Assembly: GCA_014649155.1 (NCBI GenBank)
Contig: BMSM01000002.1
Location: 310,001 to 374,000 of the forward strand
Source of the DNA: Streptomyces griseoviridis
GTDB taxonomy: Bacteria > Actinomycetota > Actinomycetes > Streptomycetales > Streptomycetaceae
DNA length: 64,000 nucleotides
Direction of reading: 5' to 3'
The notes under the pieces are model-generated. The model had not been told where the DNA came from and searched no databases. It saw only the letters and a list, made by a program, of their open reading frames with translations. A program made the translations under genes and the position numbers. Positions within the stretch are counted from its first letter, which is position 1; each line of letters starts with the position of its first letter. This document shows, piece by piece, positions 48,401-59,903 of the stretch.

Positions 48401-49609
48401 TCAAGGGACGATCTTCAGCAGCCGGTTCGGGGAGCCGGTGCCCGCGCTCGTGACCTTGCCGGTGGTCGCGCCGCCCGTCAGCGCCGAGGCCACCTGCGCC
48501 GGGGTGGCGGAGGTGTGGCCCGCCAGGTAGACCGCCGCCGCGCCCGCGACGTGCGGTGTCGCCATCGACGTACCGGAGATGGTGTTGGTCGCCGTGTCGC
48601 TGGTGTACCAGCCGGCCGTGATCGAGGAGCCCGGCGCGAAGATGTCCAGCACGGAGCCGTAGTTGGAGTAGCTGGCCCGCGCGTCCGTGTTCGTGGTGGC
48701 GCCGACCGTGATGGCCTCGGTGACCCGGGCGGGGGAGTACGAGGAGGCGTTGGCGGAGCTGTTGCCCGCCGCGATCGCGTAGGTCACGCCGCTGGCGATG
48801 GAGTTGCGGACGGCCGTGTCCAGGGTGGAGGAGGCGCCGCCGCCGAGCGACATGTTGGCGACCGAGGGGCCGGAGTGGTTGTTCGTCACCCAGTCGATGC
48901 CCGCGATGACGCCGGCCGTGGTGCCCGAGCCGTTGTTGTCGAGCACGCGGACCGCGACGACCTTCGCCTTCTTGGCGACGCCGTACTTGGTGCCCGCGAT
49001 GGTGGTGGCGACGTGGGTGCCGTGGCCGTTGCCGTCGGCGGCGTTGGTGTCGCCGTCCACCGCGTCGTAGCCGTAGGAGGCCCGGCCGCTGATGTCGCCG
49101 TGGGTGATGCGGACGCCGGTGTCGATGACGTACGCCGTCACGCCGCTGCCCGCGCTGTCCGGGTAGGTGTACGTGCCGGAGAGCGGGAGCGAGGTCTGGT
49201 CGACGCGGTCGAGGCCCCACGGGGCGCTGGACTGCGTGGTGTCGGCGAGCGTGACGCGCTGGTTCTGCTCGACGGAGGCGACGGCCGGGTCGGCGGCCAG
49301 GCGCTTGGCCTCGGCGGCGGAGAGGGTCGCGGTGTAGCCGTTCAGCGCGCTGGTGAACGTCTTCTTCACCGTGCCGCCGTACTCCTCGACGACGTCCTTG
49401 CCGGCGGCGGAGGACGCCTTCAGGCCGGCGTCCTTCTTGAGGGTGACGATGTAGCTGTCCTTGACCGCGGTGGGGGAGCCCGCGGCGAGGACGGTGCCCT
49501 CGGCCGGGGCGGCCTGGGCGGGTATCGCGGTGAGCCCGCCGGTCAGGGCGGCGGCGGCCAGGCCGGCTATCGCGGTGAAGCGGAGTCTCTTGCTGCGCTG
49601 AGGTGCCAT
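48401..49609 (-). CDS. Secreted S8 serine protease (aqualysin/proteinase K type)
   Basis: 402 residues. Signal peptide ([23 protein letters not shown] cleavage), an I9 propeptide ([40 protein letters not shown]) and the subtilisin domain with the triad Asp in [10 protein letters not shown], His in [14 protein letters not shown], Ser in [16 protein letters not shown]. Ends [10 protein letters not shown], so there is no extra C-terminal domain. ATG at 49609; an AGAGGAGGA lies about 14 bases upstream. Extracellular protein degradation. Confidence 0.95.
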   Translation of the reverse strand: MAPQRSKRLRFTAIAGLAAAALTGGLTAIPAQAAPAEGTVLAAGSPTAVKDSYIVTLKKDAGLKASSAAGKDVVEEYGGTVKKTFTSALNGYTATLSAAEAKRLAADPAVASVEQNQRVTLADTTQSSAPWGLDRVDQTSLPLSGTYTYPDSAGSGVTAYVIDTGVRITHGDISGRASYGYDAVDGDTNAADGNGHGTHVATTIAGTKYGVAKKAKVVAVRVLDNNGSGTTAGVIAGIDWVTNNHSGPSVANMSLGGGASSTLDTAVRNSIASGVTYAIAAGNSSANASSYSPARVTEAITVGATTNTDARASYSNYGSVLDIFAPGSSITAGWYTSDTATNTISGTSMATPHVAGAAAVYLAGHTSATPAQVASALTGGATTGKVTSAGTGSPNRLLKIVP

Positions 49610-49882
49610 GACGAGGGGGTCCTCCTCTGGGCAGCGCGGGCCCGGGTGGGGGCGCGCGACTGTGGGGGGTGTGCGCGGGATCGCGCACACGGCCCGGGGA
49701 GCGTCGCGTTCCGCTCCGGGCCGGGGTACAGCCTTGACCAACTCCGGGTGGCGGACAAGGGAGTTGAACAGCTGTCAACAAATCTGTCATGCACACGAAA
49801 TATGTCAAGACCGCGTGAGAGGAGGGACGTGCGGGGCGCGTGCGCGGCGGGTGGTGCGGTGGCCGCCCGCCGCGCACGCGGG

Positions 49883-50371
49883 TCAGTTGCGCAGGCTGCG
49901 GGCCGGCAGCACCACGTGCGCCGCCGACTTCAACGTGGCCTCGTCGGAGGCGAAGGCCGTCAGCGTCCCGGCGTCTCCCGGCTTCGCGTCCGGCCAGGGG
50001 CGCGTGGTGAAGATGAGGTAGGCGCACCCGTGCGCGCCGACCGCCTCCAGCCAGTCCGCGGGCGGCACGAACTGGGCGGTCACCTGCGGCAGGGTCAGCA
50101 CCGCCGCACCCGGCAGCACGAGCAGGCTGACCGGCAGGCTGGGCATCAGCGTCGCGTCGACCAGTTCGTGCTTCGGCGGGATGCCGGCGCCGGCCAGCAG
50201 CCGCGCGGCGGCGGCCGACTCGGCCTCCGGGCCGTTCGAGCCGTCGCCGCGGGGGCAGACCAGGATGTAGGGGACGGTGCCCTGGGGGGCCTCCCGGCTC
50301 CAGGACATGACGAGGAGCCTGCCCAGGTCGTCGGTGCGCACGGGCTGCGTTTCAACTGGCGTGGAAGTCAC
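49883..50371 (-). CDS. DUF5949 family protein
   Basis: 162 residues. The pattern DLGRLLVMSWSREAPQGTVP, YLIFTTRPWPDAKPGDAGTL and SAAHVVLPARSLRN corresponds to DUF5949 as I remember it, a Streptomyces-specific family without known role. No signal or membrane segment. GTG start at 50371. Confidence 0.75.
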   Translation of the reverse strand: MTSTPVETQPVRTDDLGRLLVMSWSREAPQGTVPYILVCPRGDGSNGPEAESAAAARLLAGAGIPPKHELVDATLMPSLPVSLLVLPGAAVLTLPQVTAQFVPPADWLEAVGAHGCAYLIFTTRPWPDAKPGDAGTLTAFASDEATLKSAAHVVLPARSLRN

Positions 50372-50564
50372 CGCGGAACCGTACCGGCGGCCCCCCGGCG
50401 CCCCGGCCCGCGCTCACTCGTCCGGCCCAACGCCCGGCCGGACGCCACACGATCGAGGGACGGGCCGCCGCGGCCCGCCACCGGGGGAAACGACGGGTGA
50501 ACGGACGGACCACGAAGTGATAACGGCGGGCAACCGTTCGCACGCGCGTGCTGTCTAGTCCCTC

Positions 50565-51830
50565 ATGAAGATCTCTTTCCTCCTGCACAACGCCTACGGG
50601 ATCGGAGGCACGATCACCACCACGTTCAACCTGGCCCAGGCACTGGCCGAACGCCACACCGTGGAGATCGTCTCGGTGCTGCGGCACCGGGAGCGGCCGA
50701 ACTTCACCCTGGACCCCAGGGTGTCGCTGAGACCGCTGGTGGACCTCCGGCAGGAGAAGGAACACCCGGCCCATCTGCGGCCGGCCAGGGTCTTCCCGGC
50801 CGCCGAGTACCGCTACCACCAGTACAGCGAGCTGACCGACGAGCGGATCGGCGCGTGCCTGGCGGACCTCGACGCCGACGTGGTCATCGGCACTCGCCCC
50901 GGCCTCAACGTGCACCTCGCGCTCCAGGCGCCGCAGCGGGTCGCCCGCGTCGGGCAGGAGCACCTCACCCTGGACAACCACCCGCCCCGGCTGCGCACCG
51001 CGCTGCGCCGCGCCTACCGCCGGCTCGACGTGCTCACCACGGTCACCGAGGCGGACGCCGCCGCCTACCGGCGCAAGATGCGCCTGCCCGGCGTCCGGGT
51101 GGAGGCCCTGCCCAACAGCGTCCCCGACCCCGTGCTGCCCCCCGCCGACGGCGACGCCAAACTGGTGATCGCGGCCGGCCGGCTGGTCCCGGTCAAACGC
51201 TACGACCTGCTGATCGAGGCATTCGCGCGGGTCGCCGCCGAACACCCCGACTGGCAGCTGCGCGTCTACGGCAAGGGCGAGGAGCACGACCGGCTGCGCG
51301 CGCTGATCGAACGGCTCGGCCTGTCGGACAACGTCTTCCTGATGGGCCCCGCCGCCCCCATGGAGGCGGAGTGGGTGAAGGGCTCGATCGGCGCCGCCGC
51401 GTCCAACTTCGAACCCTTCGGCATGACCCTCGTGGAGGCCATGCGCTGCGGGCTGCCGGTGGTCAGCACCGACTGCCCCCACGGCCCCGGGGAGATCATC
51501 AAGGACGGCGTCGACGGCCGGCTCGTCCCGGTCGGCGACGCCGCGGCCTTCGGCGAGGCGCTCCTCGAACTGGTCCGCGACGACGAACGCCGCCGCCGGA
51601 TGGGCCGGGCCGCGCTGGAGAACGCCCGCCGCTTCGCCCCCGGCCCCGTGGTGCGCCAGGCCGAACGGCTCCTGGAGGAGGCGTGCGAGGCACGGCGGAC
51701 GGGACGGCCCGTCACCCGGGACCGCGACCCGGTCGGCCGTGTCCTGACCGGCCGGGGCCACGCGGCCCGGGACGCGGTGTACGCCACCGGAAGCAGCGCG
51801 CTGCGCACGATACGAAAGGCACGCCGATGA
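50565..51830 (+). CDS. Family 4 glycosyltransferase
   Basis: 421 residues. The start MKISFLLHNAYGIGGTITTT is the GT4 N-terminal glycine loop; VIAAGRLVPVKRYDLLIEAF, LRVYGKGEEHDRL, SNFEPFGMTLVEAMRCGLPV and STDCPHGPGEII are the C-terminal nucleotide-sugar-binding parts with the ExFGxxxxE element. Retaining GT-B enzyme. ATG at 50565 has no clear ribosome site. It overlaps the next gene by four bases, so the two probably act together on a cell-surface glycan (inference). Confidence 0.9.
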   Translation: MKISFLLHNAYGIGGTITTTFNLAQALAERHTVEIVSVLRHRERPNFTLDPRVSLRPLVDLRQEKEHPAHLRPARVFPAAEYRYHQYSELTDERIGACLADLDADVVIGTRPGLNVHLALQAPQRVARVGQEHLTLDNHPPRLRTALRRAYRRLDVLTTVTEADAAAYRRKMRLPGVRVEALPNSVPDPVLPPADGDAKLVIAAGRLVPVKRYDLLIEAFARVAAEHPDWQLRVYGKGEEHDRLRALIERLGLSDNVFLMGPAAPMEAEWVKGSIGAAASNFEPFGMTLVEAMRCGLPVVSTDCPHGPGEIIKDGVDGRLVPVGDAAAFGEALLELVRDDERRRRMGRAALENARRFAPGPVVRQAERLLEEACEARRTGRPVTRDRDPVGRVLTGRGHAARDAVYATGSSALRTIRKARR

Positions 51831-52651
51831 CCACCGACCACGCCACGGACCCCAGGACCGCCTGCACCGTCGAGCGGGACGGCCGGATCACCTTCGCCCT
51901 GCGCCTGCCGCCGGCCGACCCCGGCGGCCGGCTGCTGCTCCGGCTCCGCCCCAAGAAGGGAGGGACCGAACACCTCCGGCACCTGCTCGCCCTCGACACC
52001 GCCGTCGACGGCCACCGCACCGCCGTCCTGCCGGCCGGCACGGTCCTGGCGGAGGGCCGGTGGGACGTCCATCTCGTCGACGGACCGGACGGCGGGCACC
52101 GGCGCGTGCGCCCCGGACCGCGCGACCTGCGCGCCCTCGTGGACGGACACACCCGCGACCGCGCCGCGCCCGTCGCCGTCCGCATTCCCTACGTCACCAA
52201 GGACGGGTTCCTGGCGGTCCGGGCCTGGCTGCGCGACGCCCACGCCGAGACCCGCCGGGTCAGGGCGGCGGAGGGCGCGCTGACGGCCGCCGCCCGGCTG
52301 CACGGCACCGAGTTCGGCCCGGGGGCCGCCGTACGGCTGCGGCTGCGCGGCACCCGCACCGAGCGGCTGGTCACGCCCCGGGTCGCCGACGACCGCCGCG
52401 ACTTCACCTTCGCCGTCGCCCTGGCGGACCTGGTCGCGGACGCCGATCCCGGCGCCGGGCAGCGCTTCTGGGACGTGTCGGTCCGGCCCGCCGAGGCCGC
52501 GCCGTGGGTCCGCCTCGCCCGCCTCCTCGACGACGTGGCCGACCGCAAGCACATCCACGTCCAGCCCGCCGCCCTGGTGGGGGACACGGCCGTACGCCCC
52601 TACTACACGGTCGACAACGACCTCTCCGTGACGGTCACACCGGCCGGCTGA
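51827..52651 (+). CDS. Conserved partner protein of the glycosyltransferase, unknown function
   Basis: 274 residues without signal or membrane segments. Beta-rich: CTVERDGRITFALRLPPADP, GTVLAEGRWDVHLVDGPDGG, AVRIPYVTKDGFLAVRAWLR and VRPYYTVDNDLSVTV. Similar proteins are annotated as transferase next to GT4 genes in Streptomyces (from memory). The start ATG overlaps the glycosyltransferase stop (ATGA), indicating translational coupling. A role in the same glycan pathway is inferred from position only. Confidence 0.7.
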   Translation: MTTDHATDPRTACTVERDGRITFALRLPPADPGGRLLLRLRPKKGGTEHLRHLLALDTAVDGHRTAVLPAGTVLAEGRWDVHLVDGPDGGHRRVRPGPRDLRALVDGHTRDRAAPVAVRIPYVTKDGFLAVRAWLRDAHAETRRVRAAEGALTAAARLHGTEFGPGAAVRLRLRGTRTERLVTPRVADDRRDFTFAVALADLVADADPGAGQRFWDVSVRPAEAAPWVRLARLLDDVADRKHIHVQPAALVGDTAVRPYYTVDNDLSVTVTPAG

Positions 52652-52895
52652 CGGCCCCGCCCGCGTCCTGCGCGCGCAGGCGCTCCGCCTCCTGCGCGGT
52701 GAGCTTGCGTTCGGCGCCGCAGAAGGTGCACTGGGTCGCGTACTTCGTCGACACCGGGAACAGCGGAACGAAGAACAGGGTGAACTTGGTGACCCGCTTG
52801 CGCAGGACGTGGGCGGCGGGGTTGCCGCACCGGCCGCAGACCAAGGTCAGTACGGCGAGCTGGTAGAGGTACCCCTTGGTGCCGAAGATGATCAT
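52635..52895 (-). CDS. Zinc-ribbon protein
   Basis: 86 residues. Two Cys pairs, VCGRCGNPAAHVL and ATQCTFCGAERKL, with hydrophobic FTLFFVPLFPVSTKYA between them, as in the zinc_ribbon_15 family of small membrane-associated proteins. ATG at 52895 with GGGAAGGA before it. The 3' end overlaps the convergent gene by 17 bases. Confidence 0.82.
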   Translation of the reverse strand: MIIFGTKGYLYQLAVLTLVCGRCGNPAAHVLRKRVTKFTLFFVPLFPVSTKYATQCTFCGAERKLTAQEAERLRAQDAGGAVSRPV

Positions 52896-53077
52896 GGTGG
52901 TCCTTCCCCGTGCGGCTCCTGCCGCCAGGGTGCCAGACGAACCCGGCGCGCGCGTCACGGGGCGGCGGGGGAGGCCGGCCGCGACGGCGCCCGGCCCGTT
53001 GTCAGTGCCACGATCTACCGTTCGGGCAGTGGGGTTCGCGGACACGCCGCCGACCCTGACCTGGGGAGAGGTCTGCC

Positions 53078-54511
53078 ATGACGACGACGTACCTGGAGCT
53101 GTCGCAGGACGACGGGGGAGCGCACAAGTTCTACGAGGTGACGGTCGACGGCACGGTCGTCACCGTTCGGTACGGGCGGATCGGCGCCGCCGGGCAGACC
53201 CAGACGTCGACGTTCCCCACGGTGCAGAAGGCCCAGGCGGCGGCGGCGAAGAAGATAGGCGAGAAGGTGCGCAAGGGGTACGCCCCCGCGGTGCAAGGGC
53301 AGCGCGCCCCGCGGTCCGTCACCCGCCGGCAGGTCGCCTCCGCGCCGTCCACGGTCCGTTCCGTCGCGCCGGTGCTCTGGCGGTTCCGGACCGGCTCCGC
53401 GGCCTTCGGCATCCACATCGACGACGAGCACTGCTGGGTGGGCAACCAGGCCGGTGACGTCTACACCCTGGCCCACGGCGGCGAGGTCCTCGCCCGCTAC
53501 CAGCTGCCCGACGGGGTGAAGTGCCTGGTGGCCGACGACTTCTGGATGTACGCGGGCTGCGACGACGGCCGGGTCTACGACCTGTCGTCGAAACTCCCCT
53601 TCGCCGCCTACGACATAGCCGCCGACGTCGACATCTTCTGGCTCGACATCCACGAGGGCGTGCTGCACGTGGCGGACCGGGCCGGCCGGCTCACCGTCAT
53701 CGACCACGAGGACGAACACCAGTGGGCGCGCGGCGGCCGGGGCGAGCACGCCTGGATGGTGCGCGCCGACGACCGCGCCGTGTACCACGGGGACACCCGC
53801 GGGGTGACGGCCCACGCGCCCGACGGCGGCACCGAGGTGTGGCACACCGCCACCCAGGGCGCGGTGCTCTTCGGCTGGCAGGAGGACGACGCGGTGTACG
53901 CGGGGACGGCCCACCGGGTGGTGCACCGCCTCTCGAAGCGGACCGGCGCCGTCGAGGCGACCTACCGGTGCGACAGCTCGGTGTACTCGTGCGCGACCTC
54001 GCCCGGCGGCCGGTACGTCTTCGCCGGCGACGCGGCCTCCTCGGTGTACTGCTTCGACCGGGACGGCACCCGGCTGTGGAAGCTCGGCACGGGCGGCGGC
54101 TCCGCGCTGTCGATGCAGTACCGCGACGAGCGGCTCTACCTGGTGACCACCGACGGCTCCCTGGTGTGCGTGGACGCGAGCGAGGCCGCGGTGACCGCAG
54201 CCCAGCAGGGTTCCGTGCCGGTCGCCCGGGACGTCAAGCTGGCCGCCGCGCTGCCGACCTACCGTGCGGCCACGGCCGCAGAGTCCGTGACCACGGTCAC
54301 CGCCGCTCCGGCGGGCTCGGTGGTCGTGGAGTGCGTGCGCGACGGCGGGCGGACCCGTATCCACGTCGTGTCCGACGGGTACGACCCGTCGTGGAACGTG
54401 CAGTTCCCGAGGGCGATACGGGAGCCGGGCGCCCGGTACGTCGTCGACGCGGTGCACGCCGCGGCGGGCGGCTTCTACCGCGTCCGCGGTGACATCAGGC
54501 GGCTCGGCTGA
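53078..54511 (+). CDS. WGR-domain protein with beta-propeller
   Basis: 477 residues. A WGR domain at residues 1-75 (HKFYEVTVDGTVVTVRYGRI, GAAGQTQTSTFPTVQKAQAA, AAAKKIGEKVRKGY), then seven to eight repeats of a PQQ/WD-like propeller, for example HCWVGNQAGDVYTLAHGGEV, WMYAGCDDGRVYDLSSKLPF, YVFAGDAASSVYCFDRDGTR, LYLVTTDGSLVCVDASEAAV. WGR is the DNA-break-sensing domain of PARPs and is found as a single domain in bacterial regulators. The combination suggests a scaffold; enzymatic motifs are absent. ATG at 53078 follows GGGGAGAGG. Confidence 0.85.
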   Translation: MTTTYLELSQDDGGAHKFYEVTVDGTVVTVRYGRIGAAGQTQTSTFPTVQKAQAAAAKKIGEKVRKGYAPAVQGQRAPRSVTRRQVASAPSTVRSVAPVLWRFRTGSAAFGIHIDDEHCWVGNQAGDVYTLAHGGEVLARYQLPDGVKCLVADDFWMYAGCDDGRVYDLSSKLPFAAYDIAADVDIFWLDIHEGVLHVADRAGRLTVIDHEDEHQWARGGRGEHAWMVRADDRAVYHGDTRGVTAHAPDGGTEVWHTATQGAVLFGWQEDDAVYAGTAHRVVHRLSKRTGAVEATYRCDSSVYSCATSPGGRYVFAGDAASSVYCFDRDGTRLWKLGTGGGSALSMQYRDERLYLVTTDGSLVCVDASEAAVTAAQQGSVPVARDVKLAAALPTYRAATAAESVTTVTAAPAGSVVVECVRDGGRTRIHVVSDGYDPSWNVQFPRAIREPGARYVVDAVHAAAGGFYRVRGDIRRLG

Positions 54512-54583
54512 TCACCCGGCCCGCGCGGAAGGAACCGGCCGGCGGGGCGGGGCGCACGGCTCCGGCGGTCTCGGCGGGGCGGG

Positions 54584-55006
54584 TCAGGCGATGGAGGCCG
54601 AGATGACGGCCGCCACCGCGAGGTTGCAGGAGGCCGTCACCCAGACCGCGGGGTGCGGCTCCGGCTCGACCAGCGTCGCCCCCAGCCGGCCGGGCGTGAT
54701 CAGGTCCACCACCAGGAACGCCAGGGCCATCATCACCAGCCCCAGCAGCCCGAACACGGCGGTGGACACCAACCCCTTGCCGAAGTCCTCGTACGTCGTC
54801 CAGATGGAGGTGAAGACGATCGCGCCGATGCCGAGCAGGGCGGAGCTGAGCACCGTGGCGGCGTTGCGGTTGCGCTGCTCCCAGATCTGCCGGCCGAGCT
54901 TTCCGGGCGTCAGCACGTCGACCAGGACGATGCCGAGGACCAGCAGGACCAGACCGAGCGCGCCGTAGGCGGTGGCCCGGCCGAGACCGTTGACGATGTC
55001 GCTCAT
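54584..55006 (-). CDS. DUF350 membrane protein
   Basis: 140 residues with four membrane helices (YGALGLVLLVLGIVLVDVLT, VLSSALLGIGAIVFTSIW, VFGLLGLVMMALAFLVVDLI, VTASCNLAVAAVISAS). The repeated D-x-LTPGKL / DLITPGRL motif after helices one and three is the DUF350 mark. ATG at 55006. Function unknown; relatives occur beside spermidine-synthase-like and stress genes. Confidence 0.85.
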   Translation of the reverse strand: MSDIVNGLGRATAYGALGLVLLVLGIVLVDVLTPGKLGRQIWEQRNRNAATVLSSALLGIGAIVFTSIWTTYEDFGKGLVSTAVFGLLGLVMMALAFLVVDLITPGRLGATLVEPEPHPAVWVTASCNLAVAAVISASIA

Positions 55007-55177
55007 GGAAGTGCCGGCTCCGTAAGTGGTAGGGAAGGGCGTCGGGTTGGCTGTCCGAAGAACCGCTGTTCAAGGAGACGCAAAATGTAGCGCACCCGTT
55101 CGGGCGGGCCCGGGGCAGGTGAGCGGTGGGCGGGGAAACCGTCCGGTCACCGGCAACCTCCGTACACGACACCGAAC

Positions 55178-55213
55178 TTGAACCGTTCGTTCTCTTTAAC
55201 TGTTCCGGTTCAA
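55178..55213. promoter_or_regulatory. Fur-type operator before furA-katG
   Basis: TTGAACCG (55178-55185) and CGGTTCAA (55206-55213) form a perfect 8-bp inverted repeat with a 20-base spacer that contains TTAACTGTTC. It ends 17 bases before the fur start. FurA/FurS-type regulators of catalase-peroxidase genes in Streptomyces bind sites of this kind at this place (established). Confidence 0.8.
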
Positions 55214-55230
55214 GGCGTAGGTTCACCGCC

Positions 55231-57952
<2,722 letters not shown>

Positions 57953-58008
57953 CCGGCTCCGCCCGCCCCTGGCCGCCCCCGGCCGGGGCCGGTCAGGGGG
58001 GGGGCACG

Positions 58009-58043
58009 GGGGCGTCCCGCGCGGCACCGGCGCGGGACGCCCC
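58009..58043. terminator. Terminator between katG and the convergent hydrolase
   Basis: GGGGCGTCCCGCGC pairs perfectly with GCGCGGGACGCCCC (14 bp, loop of seven). The right arm touches the stop codon of the hydrolase gene on the other strand, so both transcripts can end here. Confidence 0.85.
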
Positions 58044-59810
58044 TCACGCGGTCAGGTGCCCGAGCACCGCGCGCATCGCGGCCCGCACCGCCTCGCGTGA
58101 CTCCTCGCCCGGGTCGAGGCACTCGAAGCCGTGCCGCCCGTGCGGTACGTCGATCACCTCCACGGCGGCCTCGTGCCGCCGGGCGGCGGTGAGGAACTCC
58201 GCCACGGTGGCGGCGATCTCCGGCATCTCCCGCCCGACCCGTGTGAGGACGACGGGCGGCGCGTCCGTCCCGCCCGCCAGCGCCTCGGCCGGACGGAAAC
58301 GGCCGGCGGGCACAGCCCAGTTGGGCAGCGGGGCGAGGATCGGGTACGTGGCCGCCAGACAGCGCAGCCAGGGCTGGGGAGCGGACAGCCACTCCGCCGT
58401 GAGCGGCCCGCCGCCGGAGAAGAACCACAGCGCCACCCGGTCCGCGTCCACCCGGGGATCGGCCCGTACGGCCGCCACCGCGGCGGCCACGTCGTCGGCG
58501 GCGACCGGGTAGTCGGCGACACCGTGCAGCCGGTGGGCGACCGTGGCACCCACCACCCCCCGGGCGGCGGCGTACCGGGCATAGCCCCGGTACAGCGGCC
58601 AGTCGCGCGGGCCCGGCCGCGCCCCGGCGGGCAGCGGACCGCCGTGCACGAACAGCACCGCGGGGCGCGGGCCGTCGGCGTCCGGCGGGTACAGGTCGAC
58701 GCGCCCCGTCCGCTCCGGTTCCCGCGGCGGCACCCCGAGCGGGAACGGCCGCAGATGGGCCGGCGGGCGCGAGGGATCGAGCGGGGCCAGCCGGCGTCCC
58801 CCGCCTTCCGCGGCCCGCAGCAGGACTCCGGCCAGGTCGTCCGGGCAGGACAGCATCGGCCAGTGTCCGGTGGGCAGTTCGAAGAACGGCACCTCGGCCT
58901 CGGCCAGCGCGCCCAGGGCGGGGTCGCCGTAATCGACCTGGAGCTGGAGCAGGTCGACGCCCGCCCCGCTGCCGGTGCACAGCACGCCGGTGGCGGGCAC
59001 CCGGGCCACCGCGCCGGTCAGCCGCAGCGGCTGGAGCAGGGTGCCCAGCGGCTGCGGCGCGGCACGCGCGGTGAGCCGGTCCAGCGCGGGGCCGGGGACG
59101 CCCGCGGTGCTTCCCCAGCGGGTCCACGCGTCGCGCCCCGGCGGGGGCAGCACGCCCTCGGGCCCGCCCGCCGCCAGCCTCTCCCGCAGCGCCGCGTCGG
59201 GCAACGCGGCCAGCGCGGGCACCCCGTCCCGGGGCATCCCGGCGTCCAGGTACACGACCCGCGCGATCCGCCCGGCCCGGCGGTCGGCGGCCCCCAGCGC
59301 CGGGTGGATGCCGTAGCCGTGACCGACGAGCACGATCCGGCGCCGCCGGGGGGCACCGTCTCCCGTACCGCTCCCTCCGCGGGTCTGCGGGCCGGCCTCC
59401 TCGCGGGTCTGTGAGCCGGCCTCCTCACGGAGGCGCGTGCGGGTGTCCGTTCCGGCCTCCTCGCCGGTCTGCGAGCCGGCCCCCGCGCCGATCTGCGTGC
59501 CGGCCCCCGTACCGGTCTCCTCGCCGGTCACCGGGGTGGCCCCCGCGCCGGTCGCCGTAGCGGTCTCCTCTCCTGCCACCGGGTCGGTCATCGAGTCAGT
59601 CACCGAATCGATCACCGAGTCGATCACCGCGACGACGTCCGAGATGTGTGTCTCCAGGTCGATGCCGGCGCGGCCCGCGCCCGGTGGGCCGTCGAGCCCA
59701 GTCAGGGTGACCGGGCGGGCCTCGGCGCCCGCCGCGGTCAGCCGGGCGGCCGTCCCCTCCCAGACGTGTGCGCCCGTGAACAAGTCCGGCACCAGGACGA
59801 ATACGGTCAT
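58044..59810 (-). CDS. Two-lobed alpha/beta hydrolase with low-complexity insert
   Basis: 588 residues. Lobe 1: MTVFVLVPDLFTGAHVWEGT, then at residues about 70-160 a repetitive Gly/Thr/Glu/Arg insert (GEETGTGAG, SQTREEAG), then IVLVGHGYGIHPALGAADRR, GVLCTGSGAGVDLLQLQVDY and FFELPTGHWPMLSCPDDLAG. The nucleophile position that is Ser in GHSYG relatives is Gly here (GHGYG). Lobe 2 from about residue 360: AVLFVHGGPLPAG, VALWFFSGGGPLTAEW (nucleophile Ser present) and IDVPHGRHGFECLD (His). Each lobe alone would be a normal-sized hydrolase. GGAGAG before ATG 59810. Substrates unknown. Confidence 0.82.
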   Translation of the reverse strand: MTVFVLVPDLFTGAHVWEGTAARLTAAGAEARPVTLTGLDGPPGAGRAGIDLETHISDVVAVIDSVIDSVTDSMTDPVAGEETATATGAGATPVTGEETGTGAGTQIGAGAGSQTGEEAGTDTRTRLREEAGSQTREEAGPQTRGGSGTGDGAPRRRRIVLVGHGYGIHPALGAADRRAGRIARVVYLDAGMPRDGVPALAALPDAALRERLAAGGPEGVLPPPGRDAWTRWGSTAGVPGPALDRLTARAAPQPLGTLLQPLRLTGAVARVPATGVLCTGSGAGVDLLQLQVDYGDPALGALAEAEVPFFELPTGHWPMLSCPDDLAGVLLRAAEGGGRRLAPLDPSRPPAHLRPFPLGVPPREPERTGRVDLYPPDADGPRPAVLFVHGGPLPAGARPGPRDWPLYRGYARYAAARGVVGATVAHRLHGVADYPVAADDVAAAVAAVRADPRVDADRVALWFFSGGGPLTAEWLSAPQPWLRCLAATYPILAPLPNWAVPAGRFRPAEALAGGTDAPPVVLTRVGREMPEIAATVAEFLTAARRHEAAVEVIDVPHGRHGFECLDPGEESREAVRAAMRAVLGHLTA

Positions 59811-59879
59811 GACGCTCTCCTCGACGGTGGTGTCCCCGCGGTCCGGCCGGTGACCGGGCCGCGCTCACCGGTACCGTAG

Positions 59880-59901
59880 GAACTCCCCCAGAGGGAGGTT
59901 C
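59880..59901. promoter_or_regulatory. Dyad GAACTCCC-ccaga-GGGAGGTTC before merR
   Basis: An imperfect 8-bp inverted repeat directly before the GTG start of the MerR gene, between it and the divergent hydrolase. GGGAGG in its right arm also serves as ribosome-binding site, so binding of a regulator here could also block translation initiation. Likely MerR autoregulatory site. Confidence 0.5.
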
Positions 59902-59903
59902 AA

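Noticed and set aside
48401..49741. Longer start of the subtilisin gene at 49741
   Set aside because: The added residues precede a normal signal peptide and contain no export feature.
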